DNA of 64,000 bases, from assembly GCA_963691705.1 (NCBI GenBank), contig OY829541.1, forward strand, positions 30,888,719 to 30,952,718, written 5' to 3'. The notes under the pieces were generated by a model that ran no database searches, had not been told where the DNA came from, and saw only the letters and a list, made by a program, of their open reading frames with translations. Made by a program: the position numbers and the translations under genes. This document shows positions 33,884 to 45,547 of the stretch, in pieces; within the stretch, counting starts at the first letter, position 1, and the number at the start of each line of letters is the position of its first letter. The DNA is from Viola odorata. Its lineage: Eukaryota; Streptophyta; Magnoliopsida; Malpighiales; Violaceae.

Positions 33884-34607
33884 TGATATGAGCTTAAAGG
33901 CTCCAGCTCGTTTCACTTGTCTTGCCTTCCGTCTAGGGCAAACCTTCGGTCTAGGCCAAGACTCCCATCTAGGCCGAACCTACTGTCTAGGCCAAGACTC
34001 CCTTCTGTTTGGCCGAAGCCCATCCTCCAAGCCCATCTTCATTGCTGCCAAGGCCAAGCCCCTTTGTCTAAGGGTGTAAGGGTATTTACCCATTGTTAGG
34101 TTTTAGTATTTAAAGTGCAAACATTTCATTTCAGCACTTGCCTTTGATTTTGATGATATTCTCTTTGGCCAAATCAATAGAGTAAACTAGTGTAATTTAG
34201 GGTTCTTGGTAACCAGGGCTGCTAGAGCTGAATAGCATTGTTTATCCATCTCTTCTTGTAATTAAGCTCCTTAAGCTTTGTTCTTAAGGGGTAAATTCTA
34301 TTAAAGAGAGATCCTTAACTAGTTTGCAGAAAGGTTGTTTGTTCTTATAAACAAGAGGGTTTTCTAAGTAGTTGAGTTCCTTATTGTGTTCATCCGTTCC
34401 ATCTCTACCAAACAACCATCAAGCCGCTGCATATAACTCCTTAAACACCAACTTCAGCCATTAAACTCACCAAGGTGTCCCCTCTCAATCTCCATCCGAG
34501 GCACCTATATCCATTGTCAAGACCAACCTCTCACAAGAGGACTAGATCCGGCTCAAGAACAGCAATTCGGCCTCCTTCTATCCAAAACAGAAGTTGAGCT
34601 CTTATCA
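33884..34607 (+). repeat. Element E: 5' LTR
   Basis: TGATATGAGC to CTCTTATCA. The U3 21-nt repeat (33921-33995) is one or more units shorter than in A and I. TATTTAAAG near 34108. Confidence 0.92.
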
Positions 34608-35990
34608 AGTGGTAGCGGAGCTCCAGCTGTCCTCTAGGTTGGTTTTTCTTGTTCTCCTCGTCATTTCTATGGTTAGAAATACCTTCTCTACCATAGAACT
34701 TCTTTCTTTTTGTGTGGCAAAATTTCTGTTTTTCTCCATTTTCACACCCATTCCCCTAAATTGCTCAAACACTTGTTCCTTGTGTTCCCATGGTTCAAAC
34801 TTCTTTTCCTTTCATATCTATGGTTAAAACATTGTTTTCAACCATAGGAATGATTTAAATCAAGTTCGGAAATTCTGATGTTCTTGAGGAAATTGTTGTC
34901 TTTTAGTGTGCTGATTTTTGGAAGAACACATTTGCTGAATTTTTTTGTGTTTGTGTGCATCAAAATGGACGAATTTGCTTCTTCTTAAGTGTAATTGCTG
35001 CTGGTTTATTGGATCTTCCTATGGTGGCCATGAGAGCCATGTGGACTTGCTTGTTTTCTAGCTAGAGTCCCACATTTTAGGTCTCTTCTCCTAGCCGGCC
35101 ACATCACTCCTTTGTGAGCCAAGTATTTTTCATTCATTGTGAGCCAAGCATTTCAGCTTGCTCACCACACTTCTCCCTCACAAGGCCGGCCCTAATTTGC
35201 ATCCTTACACTTAGTTTGCTTGTCATACACTTTGCCTAACTCATTGTCATACAAGCTGACTTGCTTGCCACAAACTTTGGTGCATCTTAGCAAAACAGTA
35301 GGTGCATTTTAGTGAAAAACTTGTGTGCATGTTAGCAATTATTTTGGCATTTAGTGATAAGTTTTTAAATGACCAAACTACTTGTCTTTCACTTCTTATT
35401 CCAAGGATACATGTCATACAAGTGAGTTTTCTTCACTCAATTTAAAAACAGAAAAGAGAGGGATTAAAAGAGTAATCAAATCCCTAATTCAAATAAATAA
35501 ATAAATAAATAAGCAAGAGACTACTTGTGTGTGTGCATTTGAAGTGACTTACAATATTTTTAGAAGAATCATTGGTGTGAAGAACACAACTTCGGCCTTA
35601 CTTTTTGCATTTTCTTTTACACCCTTTTTGTGTTCGTTCTTTCTTTTCTTCTTGAGTAGCTTGTGTTTTGGCTGTTTTCTACTTTGTTTCCACACGTTAC
35701 TACTCTTCTCTAAGTCCATTTACTGCCCTAATTAAATCCATTTTTCCTTGGGCAATAGTGCGGCTTTCCTTGCCTTTCTTTCTTACCTTGGTTGTCTTGC
35801 ATTCCTTAAACCCTAGTTGATTCGTAGAGTCTTTCTAGCTTTGGTGACTGGTTTGCGATTGAGATAAGAGTGTGAGAGAAAAGTGTGAGTATTTAAGAGT
35901 GACAAACACGAGCGTGAAACACGTGAGGGAGAGCTTAACCCCTTGTTTTCTATCTACTGTTTTTGTGTTTCCTTTTGTAGCAATTTTTCT
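34608..35990 (+). other. Element E: 5' leader
   Basis: PBS TGGTAGCGGAGC at 34610-34621. Repeats of TTGTCATACA near 35220-35260 and of TGCAT(C/T)TTAG near 35280-35345. Leader motif ACACGTGAGGGAGAG at 35921. GT at 35923 and AG at 35980 could bound a 58-nt intron just before the ATG. No ORF of note. Confidence 0.7.
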
Positions 35991-37304
35991 ATGTCTTCCT
36001 ACGTGCCGCCGCATTTGAGGGTTGCTCCTACTAGCCACGCATCTTGGTATCATGTTGAGCAGCCACCCCACCTTGACCGTAGGACCCCGCCTCCTCCTAC
36101 ACACCGATCAGTTCCTCCCACTCCTAGCCGTGGCCACGGACCCACTACATATGTCATTGATTGAGGACCTCATGCCCTCACGGCTCCTTATCACCGTGAG
36201 CACTACCAAGCGCATCTTGTGGATGCAGTGGCTGAATTTCAACGCCAAGTAGAGACAATTATATCAAGGTCCAGCCGGGTTGAGGTATCTCCTTCTCCCC
36301 CTCCTATTGGCCCTTCCTTGCCTTCCTCTCGCGCAAGAGATCTCTTTTGTACCACTTGCACGGGAAGGGGGCATTTGTGTGATGTTTGTCCAAACAATAG
36401 AGTGCCTTTGGAGTGTGTACCAAACAGCCCGCATGAGGAGAGTTTAGTGCCGATTGGTTCTAGTAGGGTTTCAGACGAATCACCATCACTTGTTGACGTT
36501 GAGTTGACTCCATTTGAGGAGAAGATACTGGTTTCGGGTGAGTCTACTTCAGATTACCATAAGACAGCCGCTCATTGTCTTGCGTTGCAGTACACATTTC
36601 AGTCCTTGGGTAGTGCCTTCTCCATCATTCCGAGGGTGCCTAGGCATAGATTTATGGACCCGTTTCTCCTTGGTTTTGGGCACACGGGCAGTGCACACTT
36701 CTTTCCATTTGAGGTGCCTTCAAGTGGCCTCACGGTCCCTCCTACTTCTAGGAGTTCGCACTTGGCCAGAGTCACCTCCTTACCCTGTCGTGGCCAATCC
36801 ATGATTATTCTTGGCTATTTCCCATCCACGCCTACTTATCTTCCCCGCGGAAGGCCTCCACCTTGGCCTATATTCCCCAAAAGGTGTAGTTTGAGGTTTC
36901 CGCATGTATCCACAAGCTGTGAGCATGCCTTGACCCGTTCGGCCGAGCAAGGGATTGAGCCTCTAGATTCGATGTCAAATCTCCTCCAAGGCGGAGGGGA
37001 TGATATGAGCTTAAAGGCTCTCACTCCACTTTCGGAACCCCCCACCCTCCAAAGCTTAGATTTGAGGACGAATCTCTTTAAAGGGGGATGGGATGATATG
37101 AGCTTAAAGGCTCCAGCTCGTTTCTCTTGTCTTGCCTTTCGTCTAGGGCAAGACTGTCTAGGGCAAACCTTCAGTCTAGGCAAAGACTCCCGTCTAGGCC
37201 GAACCTACTGTCTAGGCCAAGACTCCCTTCTGTTTGGCCGAAGTCCATCCTCCAAGCCCATCTTCATTGCTGCCAAGGCCAAGCCCCTTTGTCTAAGGGT
37301 GTAA
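35991..37304 (+). pseudogene. Element E: unknown ORF with zinc knuckle, one stop
   Basis: Start ATG 35991, MSSYVPPHLRVAP. The same frame continues after a TGA at 36162-36164 (CGA in element I) and stays open to 37304. Visible: SYVPPHLR as in A; EFQRQVETI; a perfect C-x2-C-x4-H-x4-C knuckle at 36348-36389 (CTTCTGRGHLCDVC), as in Gag nucleocapsids; then AHCLALQYTFQSLGSAFSIIP and DPFLLGFGHTGSAHFFPFE, shared with A. It codes the purine tract (DDMSLKA) and the U3 repeats (LGQDSRL units). There is no capsid HWW domain. A Gag-like RNA-binding role is inference. I do not recognise the family. Confidence 0.72.
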
Positions 37305-37830
37305 GGGTATTTACCCATTGTTAGGTTTTAGTATTTAAAGTGCAAACATTTCATTTCAGCACTTGCCTTTGATTTTGATGATATTCTGTTTGGCCAAATC
37401 AGTAGAGTAAACTAGTGTAATTTAGGGTTCTTGGTAACTAGGGCTGCTAGAGCTGAATACCATTGTTTATCCATCTCTTCTTGTAATTAAGCTCCTTAAG
37501 CTTTGTTCTTAAGGGGTAAATTCTATTAAAGAGAGATCCTTAACTAGTTTGCAGAAAGGTTGCTTGTTCTTATGAATAAGAGGGTTTTCTAAGTAGTTGA
37601 GTTCCTTACTGTGTTCATCCGTTCCATCTCTACTAAACAACCATCAAGCCGCTGCATATAACTCCTTAAACACCAACTTCAGCCATTAAACTCACCAAGG
37701 TGGCCTCTCCATCTCCATCCGAGGCACCTATATCCATTGTCAAGACCAACCTCTCACAAGAGGACTAGATCCGACTCAAGAACAGCAATTCGGTCTCCTT
37801 CTATCCAAAACAGAAGTTGAGCTCTTATCA
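37094..37830 (+). repeat. Element E: 3' LTR
   Basis: TGATATGAGC to CTCTTATCA, followed by TSD CCTTA. The 21-nt repeat is at about 37139-37225. A second, older PPT/U3 start lies 93 bp upstream at 37001. Confidence 0.92.
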
Positions 37831-38281
37831 CCTTAGTCTAAGTGTAGGGTATTTTAGGGTTTTCCATGTAATAATCCTCAAGGTATAAATAGAAGGGTTT
37901 AGCCTCTTTTATACTTTGTCTTCGATTTAATTGTGAGTTTATCTCCTTTCAAGACCAATTAGTTGGCTTTGCCTTAGGAACCTTAAATCCGGTCTTCTTT
38001 CAAGAAATTACACCTTTTGGCTTGATCATTGTTGATCAATTAAGGGAAGGTTTCGATTGTTGATCCTTGTAAACATTTGTGAACAAGTTTATTTATTGTT
38101 TTCCATAAATCCTCTTCGCTTTCATCCATCTATTATCCGCTACCTTCAATACTCCTTAAACATCCAAATATTCCGCATACATCCATCTAATCCGAGTTCA
38201 TCATCCTCTCCTAGAAGACTAGATCCGAAGCTCAAGATCAATTCAGCCTCAATCCATACAAAGGAGGGCCGAATATTATCA
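37831..38281 (+). repeat. Element F: 3' LTR, second part
   Basis: Continues F U3 after E. TATAAATA at 37884-37891. Ends GAATATTATCA. Followed by CAAAG, the expected TSD, where D pol begins. Confidence 0.85.
37884..37891 (+). promoter_or_regulatory. TATA box of F 3' LTR
   Basis: TATAAATA in GGTATAAATAGAAGGG, the same arrangement as in the C LTR. Confidence 0.55.
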
Positions 38282-38609
38282 CAAAGAGCTTCAAAAGCTA
38301 GTTGAAGAACTATTGAGTAAGGGATTCATTCAAGAAAGCATGTCCCCTTGTGCTGTACTGGTCTTACTCGTGCCCAAGAAAGATGGCTCCTGGCGAATGT
38401 GTGTTGACTGTCGGGCTGTCAACAAGATAACGGTAAGGTACCGGCACCCAATACCCCGCCTGGACGATATGCCTGATGAGCTAAGCGGTAGTCGTGTGTA
38501 CTCTAAGATAGATCTCATGAGTGGCTACCACCAAATCTGAATGTTTGAAGGAGACGAATGGAGTACCATCTTGAAAATGAAATACGGTTTGTACGAATGG
38601 TTAGTAATT
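38282..38609 (+). pseudogene. pol: Element D: start of reverse transcriptase
   Basis: [59 protein letters not shown] then a TGA at 38538-38540 where relatives have AGA, and KYGLYEWLV. It is broken at 38609 by solo LTR L. D's Gag, protease and 5' LTR are not in the window. They should lie left of F's 5' end. Confidence 0.85.
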
Positions 38610-39345
38610 GATACGAGCTTGAAGGCTCCAGCTCGTTCCTCATGCCTTGCCCGGACCAGCCATGACAAGTGGCGCACCTAAACCCTTGGAAACCATGAGG
38701 CCGCGCGGCTAAGGCCTTGTGCCCGCCTTTACCAAGGCCCTGCGTCCTCCTTGCCAAAGCCTTGCGCCCACCTTTTATTTGGCCGAAGCCCATCCTCCAA
38801 ACCCATCTTCATTGCTGCCAAGGCCAAGCCCCTTTGTCTAAGGGTGTAAGGGTATTTACCCATTTTGTTTAGGCTTTAGTATTTAAAGTGCAATTGTTTC
38901 ATTTCAGCACTTGTCTTTGATTTTGATTGAGTTTATCTCCTTTCAATGACCAACTATTCTAGGTTAGCATTAGGGTGTTATGAGCCGGGGTTCCTAGAGC
39001 CGAGAATCATTCATCTTCCTTCTTGTATTGAGTAAGTTTCTAATCATTAGGATTAGAAAGGATCACTCATTTGGGTAGAGATCCGTGTATGCTTGTTTCA
39101 AGTTTATTAGTTCAATATATTGTTATTTCATCAATACATCTTCATCTTCTTCCATTTAAATCCGCTGCACCTTTCCGCTATCTCCTAGCGACGTTATCCT
39201 CTTCATTAAACACCTCAATTCCTCCATCAAACCCCCCTCATTCGGTCATCAAACCCAACCATGCGTGAGGACTAGATCCGGTCTCCTTCACTCTCGGCTT
39301 CAATCCTTCCAAGAGAATCCGAATGTTATATGCTAAATTGATTAA
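38610..39345 (+). mobile_element. Solo LTR L in D RT, TSD GTAAT, with filler at its end
   Basis: Begins TGATACGAGCTTGAAGG. GTAAT flanks it at 38605-38609 and 39346-39350, and D RT resumes in register (EWLV then [12 protein letters not shown]). The last bases are not the expected ...TTATCA. From 39325 to 39347 the sequence is an exact 23-bp copy of D RT at 39528-39550. Confidence 0.82.
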
Positions 39346-40233
39346 GTAATGCCATTTGGCCTTTCCAATACTCCGAGTACATTTATGCGGTTGATGAACT
39401 ACGTGCTAAGGGATTTTATCAAAAAATATCGTGTTGTGTATTTTCACGATATCCTTATTTATAGTCCTTCCCTTGAAGTACATGCTTTGCATTTGAGGAC
39501 AATTCTTGACACTTTGCGCACACACAAGTTATATGCTAAATTGATTAAGTGTGAATTTTGCTTGGACCGTGTACATTTTCTTAGTTTTGTAGTGAGCATC
39601 GAAGGAGTACAAGTCGACGATGAGAAGGTGAGAGTCATTCGGGAATGGCCTAACCCGAAGAACGCTAGTGAGGTGCGATCCTTCCACGGGTTGGCAAGTT
39701 TCTACCGTCGCTTTGTTCCAAACTTCTCCACCATTGTCGCACCCTTGAATGAGCTTACCAAGAAAAATGTGGCCTTTGAGTGGGGAGACCGACAGGAAGT
39801 GGCCTTCCGGGAATTGAAGGAAAGGCTAATGAGCGCATCGGTACTATCCTTTCCCAACTTCACCAAAGCTTTTGAGTTGGAATGTGACGCGAGTGGTATC
39901 GGCATCTGCGTCGTGTTAACACAAAAAGGCCGACCGATTGCTTACTTCAGCACGAAGCTAAGTGGCGCCCAACTCAACCACTCCATATATGACAGAGAAT
40001 TATATGCCTTGGTAAGGTCACTCATGGTTTGGGAACACTACCTTCTACCGACTCAATTCATCATCCACACCAACCACTTGTCTTTGAAGTTCCTTCAAGG
40101 ACAAGCGAAGTTCCTTCAAGGACAAGCCAAGTTGAACAAACGACACGCAAAGTGGATGGAATGTTGTCGCAGATGCCCTATCCTGATGGTACGCCCTCTT
40201 AAACTACCTCGATGCACAAATTCTTGGGTTTTC
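39346..40233 (+). pseudogene. pol: Element D: rest of RT and RNase H, decayed
   Basis: [20 protein letters not shown], then [11 protein letters not shown], where His replaces the first catalytic Asp of YFDD. RNase H shows [35 protein letters not shown] and a 21-bp in-frame duplication (KFLQGQA twice, about 40088-40129). After RHAKWME (about 40160) a short deletion joins straight to VVADALS, with loss of frame and a TGA. Inactive. Confidence 0.85.
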
Positions 40234-40624
40234 TCATTTGATTGACTTGTATGAAAAAGATGAGGATTTTTGCGATATATATGCTGCTTGTGCCAGTAAA
40301 ACTCATCTTCATTTCTTTCGTAGTAATAGATTTTTGTTTAAATATGATCGACTATATGTTCCTCGTTCGAGCCTACGAGAAGCGCTCATTTTGGAAGCTC
40401 ATTGTGGAGCTTTACATGCACATTTTGGTATTGTTAAAACATTGCATACATTAAAATCTCGTTTCTTTTGGCCCGCATGAAGCATGATGTTGTGAGAGTT
40501 GTGAACTGATGCATTGTGTGTAAACAAGCCAAGTCTAAATTCATGCATCATGGGATACGCATGCCCCTTCCCTTTAGCCAACATCCGTGGCTAGATTTAT
40601 CCATGTATTTCGTGTTAGGGCTAC
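40234..40624 (+). pseudogene. pol: Element D: integrase N-terminus
   Basis: DLYEKDEDFCDIYAAC, FKYDRLYVPRSSLREAL, EAHCGALHAHFGIVKTLHTLKSRFFWPA, then stops near 40480 and 40507, CKQAKSKF and WLDLSMYFVLG. C inserted at 40624. The catalytic core continues at 56983 in register. Confidence 0.82.
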
Positions 40625-41339
40625 TGATACGAGCACGGATGCTCTAGGCGCACCGTCTCATGAGTTGGTCGCGCAACGCATGACAACGCCCGCGCACACG
40701 CCCGCGCCAACCCTAGCAACCCATGAGCAGAACGCGCACAAGGCCCATGCCTCAAGGCCTCGCGCTCACCAAGAGGTCGGCCACCAAGCCCATCTCCCAA
40801 GCCCGACGTCCCACCACTTTGTCCAAGGGTAATTTAGGTTGTTGATTTCTGAATTGTAATAATTCACAAGCTATAAATAGTAGGACATAGCCTCTTTTAT
40901 AGCTTGTCTTTGAATTAAGTGAATCTTTTCCAAGGCCAATTGCTTTAAGTTAATTTTAGGAATTATTCTTAGGGTTTCTAGGGCTCTTCAAGCTGCAACT
41001 CTTCTTGAAACAATCCAGCCGGTTTGCTCACACACATGTTAGTGAGACGGTCGGATTTGATTCAAGTGATCCTTGTTGTTCCATAGAAAGGTTACTTTGC
41101 CTAGTTGCAAAGGGGGTTTTCTCTACTTCAAGTTAATATATGCATTCCTTCAAATACATCTCTACAATTCATTCCATATTATCCGCTGTGTAAATACCTC
41201 ATTTAAATCATCTAAACTACTCCATTGAAACACCTAAACACCTTCATCCGAACCAGCAACCAACCTCTCACAAGGGTACTAGATCCGTGGCATCCTTCAA
41301 CTCGTTCTCCTCCTCCAAAACAGAGGCTGAATCATATCA
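40625..41339 (+). repeat. Element C: 5' LTR
   Basis: TGATACGAGCACGG to AATCATATCA. TATAAATA at 40872-40879. Confidence 0.92.
40872..40879 (+). promoter_or_regulatory. TATA box of C 5' LTR
   Basis: TATAAATA within GCTATAAATAGTAGG. A matching copy is in the 3' LTR near 56512-56522. Confidence 0.6.
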
Positions 41340-42012
41340 AGTGGTAGTGGAGCTCTAATCATCCTCTAGGTTGGTTGAAATTTTTTCTCTCTTTGCTGAT
41401 TTTTCATGGTCGTTCCTCTATATTGAAAAACATCATTTTCTTGCCATTTCCACGGTTCAAACACATTATCCTTCAATATCTAGGGTAGAAACATTGTTTC
41501 CTACCGTCGACTGCCATCCTTTTTCAATCCAAGCAATTTCAGATTTTAGGTCAAAAATTCATTTTCTAGTGATTTGATCTTGCACAAACACTTTTGCTGA
41601 ATTGATTTGTGTTTATGGTGCTAGTTATGACCTAAATCTTCATCTTCTTGGTATTATTTGCTACTAAATTTATTGGAGCATCCTATGGTGGCCTTGAGAG
41701 CCATGTGGACTTGATTTGTTTGGTAGCTAAGTTATCCAAAATTGCTACTCTCTTCCTAGCCGGCCACATCACCCTAATTGTGAGCCAAGCATTTCAGCTT
41801 GCTCACTACTCCAACTTTTCTCCCCTAGCCGGCCCTAGGACAGCACACTTAGCCTCCTCTTGCTTGTCATACACATTGCCACTCCTTGTCATTCAGATTA
41901 CAAGTGATACTTGTCATACATTTTCGTATTACTGGTCATACAATCAAAATTTGGCATTTAGTGAAAAATATTTTTTTTTCTACAACTTGTCTTTCACTTC
42001 TCAACATCAAAT
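41340..42012 (+). other. Element C: 5' leader
   Basis: PBS variant at 41342-41353, then sequence with CTTGTCATAC repeats near 41870-41940. The ACACGTGAGGGAG motif seen in other leaders is not found here. No coding region. Confidence 0.65.
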
Positions 42013-44106
42013 ATGTCTCAAACTAATCTTGTCCAAGGGGCTGAGTCGGACGAATCCTCTACACTCCCTCCAGCCCTTGCAACCCTCATGGTTACCATGG
42101 AAAAATTTATGCACCAAATGGAGCTTCAATGGTAGGAGCAAGGCAAGACCAATGCTATCCTTTTGAGTCAGCGTCAATACACTCCACCTCAAGTGGAACA
42201 GCCACTGCCCCAACCCCCACCTCCGCCCCCTCCTCCACAAAACACCCAAAATACACACTACCAACAAACCACTCGACCAAACGACCCATCTAACATTGAT
42301 TACTATGCTTTGCCGCGAACGAAAAACCATACGGATGTCCATAGGGCAGCAAGCCACCATAGTCAAGAGGGTGAGGCCCAAGGCCTCCATTCATTCCATA
42401 GTGCACCCCCGGCCGTGAACCAAAATAGTAGCACTTTGCTCATGGACTCGCGAGGCGTGGCCTTTCACCATGAGCTAAGTCAGCCACACACACACACGGT
42501 CCATCCAGCCACCTACCCAAATGATCATAGGCAACTACACCAGCACACCCCTAATCCCGTTCCCTACCAAAATGACCCAAGACAACCGCACATACCTAAC
42601 CAATACCAAATGGCCAATCACCTAGCCGTTCCTCTACATCGCGTCAATGCGTACATTCCCCCCATCTATGACAGACCTAGACCACCCCAACCCCCACCAT
42701 ATGAGCATACGCACGGTGATAGGCATTTCGATTATGAGGATCCTTTTGAGCCAAGAGGCCGAAGACTCTATGAGGAGAGAGTGGACAGCAACCTCTCGGC
42801 CATTAAAGTTTCAATTCCCATGTTTGGGGGAAAGGAGGATCCGAATGCGTTTTATGAGTGGGAAGGCTAGGTAGAACGTATTTTCGCGTGTTACAACTAT
42901 GCTGAAGAAAAGAAAGTGAAACTAACGCTTGTGGAATTTAAGGGCATGACAACCCAATGGTGGGATCGCTTAGTTGCAACAAGGAGAATTGAGAGAGTTC
43001 CACCCGTGGCAACTTGGGAGGAATTAAAGTACGAAATGCGAAGGAGGTTCATACCTAGCTACCACATCCGTGACCTACATCAGCGGCTCCAACGCCTCAC
43101 ATAAGGTTCCAAGAGTGTGAGTGACTATTTTCATGAGTTACAAACTTGTCTCATGCGCGCCAATATAATAGAAACTTTAGAGGCTATAATGGCAAGATTT
43201 GTGAGTGGGCTGCAATGGGAGATAGTATACCAACTCGATTTTCAGACCTACAACACCTTGGATGAAATGTTCCACCTTGCCTTGAAAATCGAGAGACAAG
43301 TAAGTACTAGGACGAAACCACCCTTCAACTCTTTTCCCAATTCCAAACCTCATTGGAATTCTTCAACTCCTTCGCCTACACAAAACCTAGACACAAAACA
43401 GCCCCCATTCCCCTCTAAACTAAACACACCAGCCACTGCCCCAAACACCAACCCTAACCCTCGGACCCCACATAGAAACATTGAGTGTTTTAAATGCGGC
43501 GGAAGAGGCCATATGCGCGTCTAATGCCCTAACCGGCGGATCATGATCTTAAGAGAAAGTGGTGACATAGTTAGCGATGATGAAGCTGAAGTTACACATA
43601 AGGAAGTCACCGAATTGGTCCATGACTCGAGTGATGATGAGGCCGAAGCCTATACCCATGTGGATGTCCCTCTTTCTTTGGTGGTTAGGCGCACTTTAAA
43701 CATTCAGCACACGGTAGAAGACAAGGCAGTAGAGCAAAGAGACAACCTCTTTCTTACTCATGGTGTAGCCAATGACATGGTAATCTCCATTGTGATTGAT
43801 AATGGCAGCTGCACCGATGTGGCAATGCCTTCCTCGTCCACTCTTTGGGATTAGCTACCATTAAGCACCCTAAACCCTATGTTCTTAATTGGTTTAACGA
43901 TGGCAGCTCAGTTAAAGTGACTAAGAAAGTGACCATTCCCTTCTCCATCGGTGAGTATGTGGATGAAAGAACTTGTGATGTGGCAGCAATGTATTTCGGC
44001 CATTTACTACTTGGTAGGCCGTGGCAATTCGATAAGAGAGCTCTCCACGATGGGTTCCACAACACATACAAATTCAAACACTTGAACCGCAAGTTTCTCA
44101 TTCAGC
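42013..44106 (+). pseudogene. gag-pro: Element C: Gag-protease, main part
   Basis: ATG 42013 (MSQTNLVQGAESDESS). Nearly one frame, with stops at 42133 (TAG), 42868 (TAG), 43102 (TAA) and 43522 (TAA) and a frameshift near 43835. Visible: proline-rich region, [14 protein letters not shown], capsid TQWWDRLVATR and RRRFIPSYHIRDL, knuckle CFKCGGRGHMRV*C (about 43488), protease [11 protein letters not shown] (about 43795), [12 protein letters not shown]. It stops in RKFLIQ at 44106, at the N/A/B insert. The remaining Gag-protease linker is at 55756-56266. No RT or integrase. Confidence 0.85.
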
Positions 44107-44847
44107 TGATATGGCCCAAGCTCTGATTTGGAGGAGTTTGGCCGAAGGAATCCTTGAAGGAGTCGGATCTAGTCTCTTTAGGAGGTTGGCGTTTGGATAA
44201 TCGGATGGATGAACGGATTATTTGAGATGGTGATGGAGTTGATAGCAGCGGACATAAATGGAGGAAATGGAAAGGTGTATTGATGATAACAAAAAGGAAC
44301 TATTGTTCTTGACAAACCCCCTCACCTCTTGGATGAGTAACCTTGCCGAAAAGAACAAAGGATCTCTTAAACAAATACAACCCTCTCACCTCTTGGATGA
44401 GCAACCTGATTTGTTTAGATAGTTGGTGCTGGTTTTAAGAACCCTAATGCTTAAGCTAAAAGTTTGGTCCTTGAAGAAGATAACACAAAAACAAAGACAA
44501 GCTATAAAAGAGGCTATCTTCTTCTATTTATAGCTTGAGAATTATTACATGAGAAAACTCTAAAATAACCCTTCATTTAAACCTAGGAAGGCCGGCTGAC
44601 TTGATCACCAAAATAGTCCCTAATGTGCTAGTTTTCGCCGTGAGACCCAAGGCTGGTCCGAGAAAGGCATAAGGACGAGCTGGAGCCTTTAAGCTCATAT
44701 CATCCCATCCCCCTTTAGGGAGATTCGCCCTCGAATCTATACACTCCATTCCTTGCTCGGCCAGCCGAGTCTTAGCTTGTTCACAGCTAGTGGACACACG
44801 TGGAAATGTCTTGATAATTCCTTCGGAAAAGATAGGCCAAGCGGGAG
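44107..44847 (-). mobile_element. Element N: minus-strand 3' end of an A-type element
   Basis: Contains a 596-bp 3' LTR (44107-44702) and 145 bp of internal 3' end (44703-44847) including the purine tract. The internal part matches the end of the A ORF on the other strand (RPPAWPIFSEG to DSRANLPKGG). Everything upstream of CTCCCGCTTGGCC is missing, cut exactly where A begins. Confidence 0.85.
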
Positions 44848-45547
44848 TGATATGAGCTTAAAGGCTCCAGCTCGCTTCTCTTGTCTTGCCTTCCGTCTAG
44901 GCCAAGACTGCTGTCTAGGGCAAACCTTCGGTCTAGGCCAAGACTCCCGTCTAGGCCGAACCTACTGTCTAGGCCAAGACTCCCTTCTGTTTGGCCGAAG
45001 CCCATCCTCCAAGCCCATCTTCATTCCTGCCAAGGCCAAGCCCCTTTGTCTAAGGGTGTAAGGGTATTTACCCATTGTTAGGTTTTAGTATTTAAAGTGC
45101 AAACATTTCATTTCAGCACTTGTCTTTGTTTTTGTGTTATCTTCTTCAAGGACCAACTTTTATCATTCAGCATTTAGGGTTCCTAAAACCTTAGGGTTCT
45201 TCAAACCAGCACCTATCTATCTAGACAAATCAGGTTGTTCATCCAAGAGGTGAAAGGGTTGTATTTGTTTAGAGATCCTTTGTTCTTTTCGACAAGGTTA
45301 CTCATCCAAGAGGTGAGGGGGTTTGTCAAGAACATTAGTTCCTTTTGTTATCATCAATACATATTCCTTTTCCTCCATTTATGTCCGCTGCAATCTAAAC
45401 CATCTCCCTTCAATTTATCCGTTCATCCATCTTAAAACCGAAGAACTATCCATCTATCTACACGCCAACCTCCCAAAGAGGCTAGATTCTGCTCCATCAA
45501 GGTTTCCTTCGGCCAACCTCCTTCCAAACAGAGCTTGGGCCTTATCA
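44848..45547 (+). repeat. Element A: 5' LTR
   Basis: TGATATGAGC to CCTTATCA. 21-nt repeats at about 44889-44985. TATTTAAA at 45089-45096. Confidence 0.93.
45089..45096 (+). promoter_or_regulatory. TATA-like box of A 5' LTR
   Basis: TATTTAAA in TTAGTATTTAAAGTGC, found at the same place in the LTRs of I, E, P and A. Confidence 0.45.

Larger units (their letters stand above)
33884..37830 (+). mobile_element. Element E: complete non-autonomous element, TSD CCTTA
   Basis: LTRs at 33884-34607 (724 bp) and 37094-37830 (737 bp), CCTTA at 33879-33883 and 37831-37835, PBS at 34610-34621, purine tract at 37080-37093. One ORF of unknown type. No capsid, protease, RT or integrase. It sits in the F 3' LTR. 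Confidence 0.93.
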
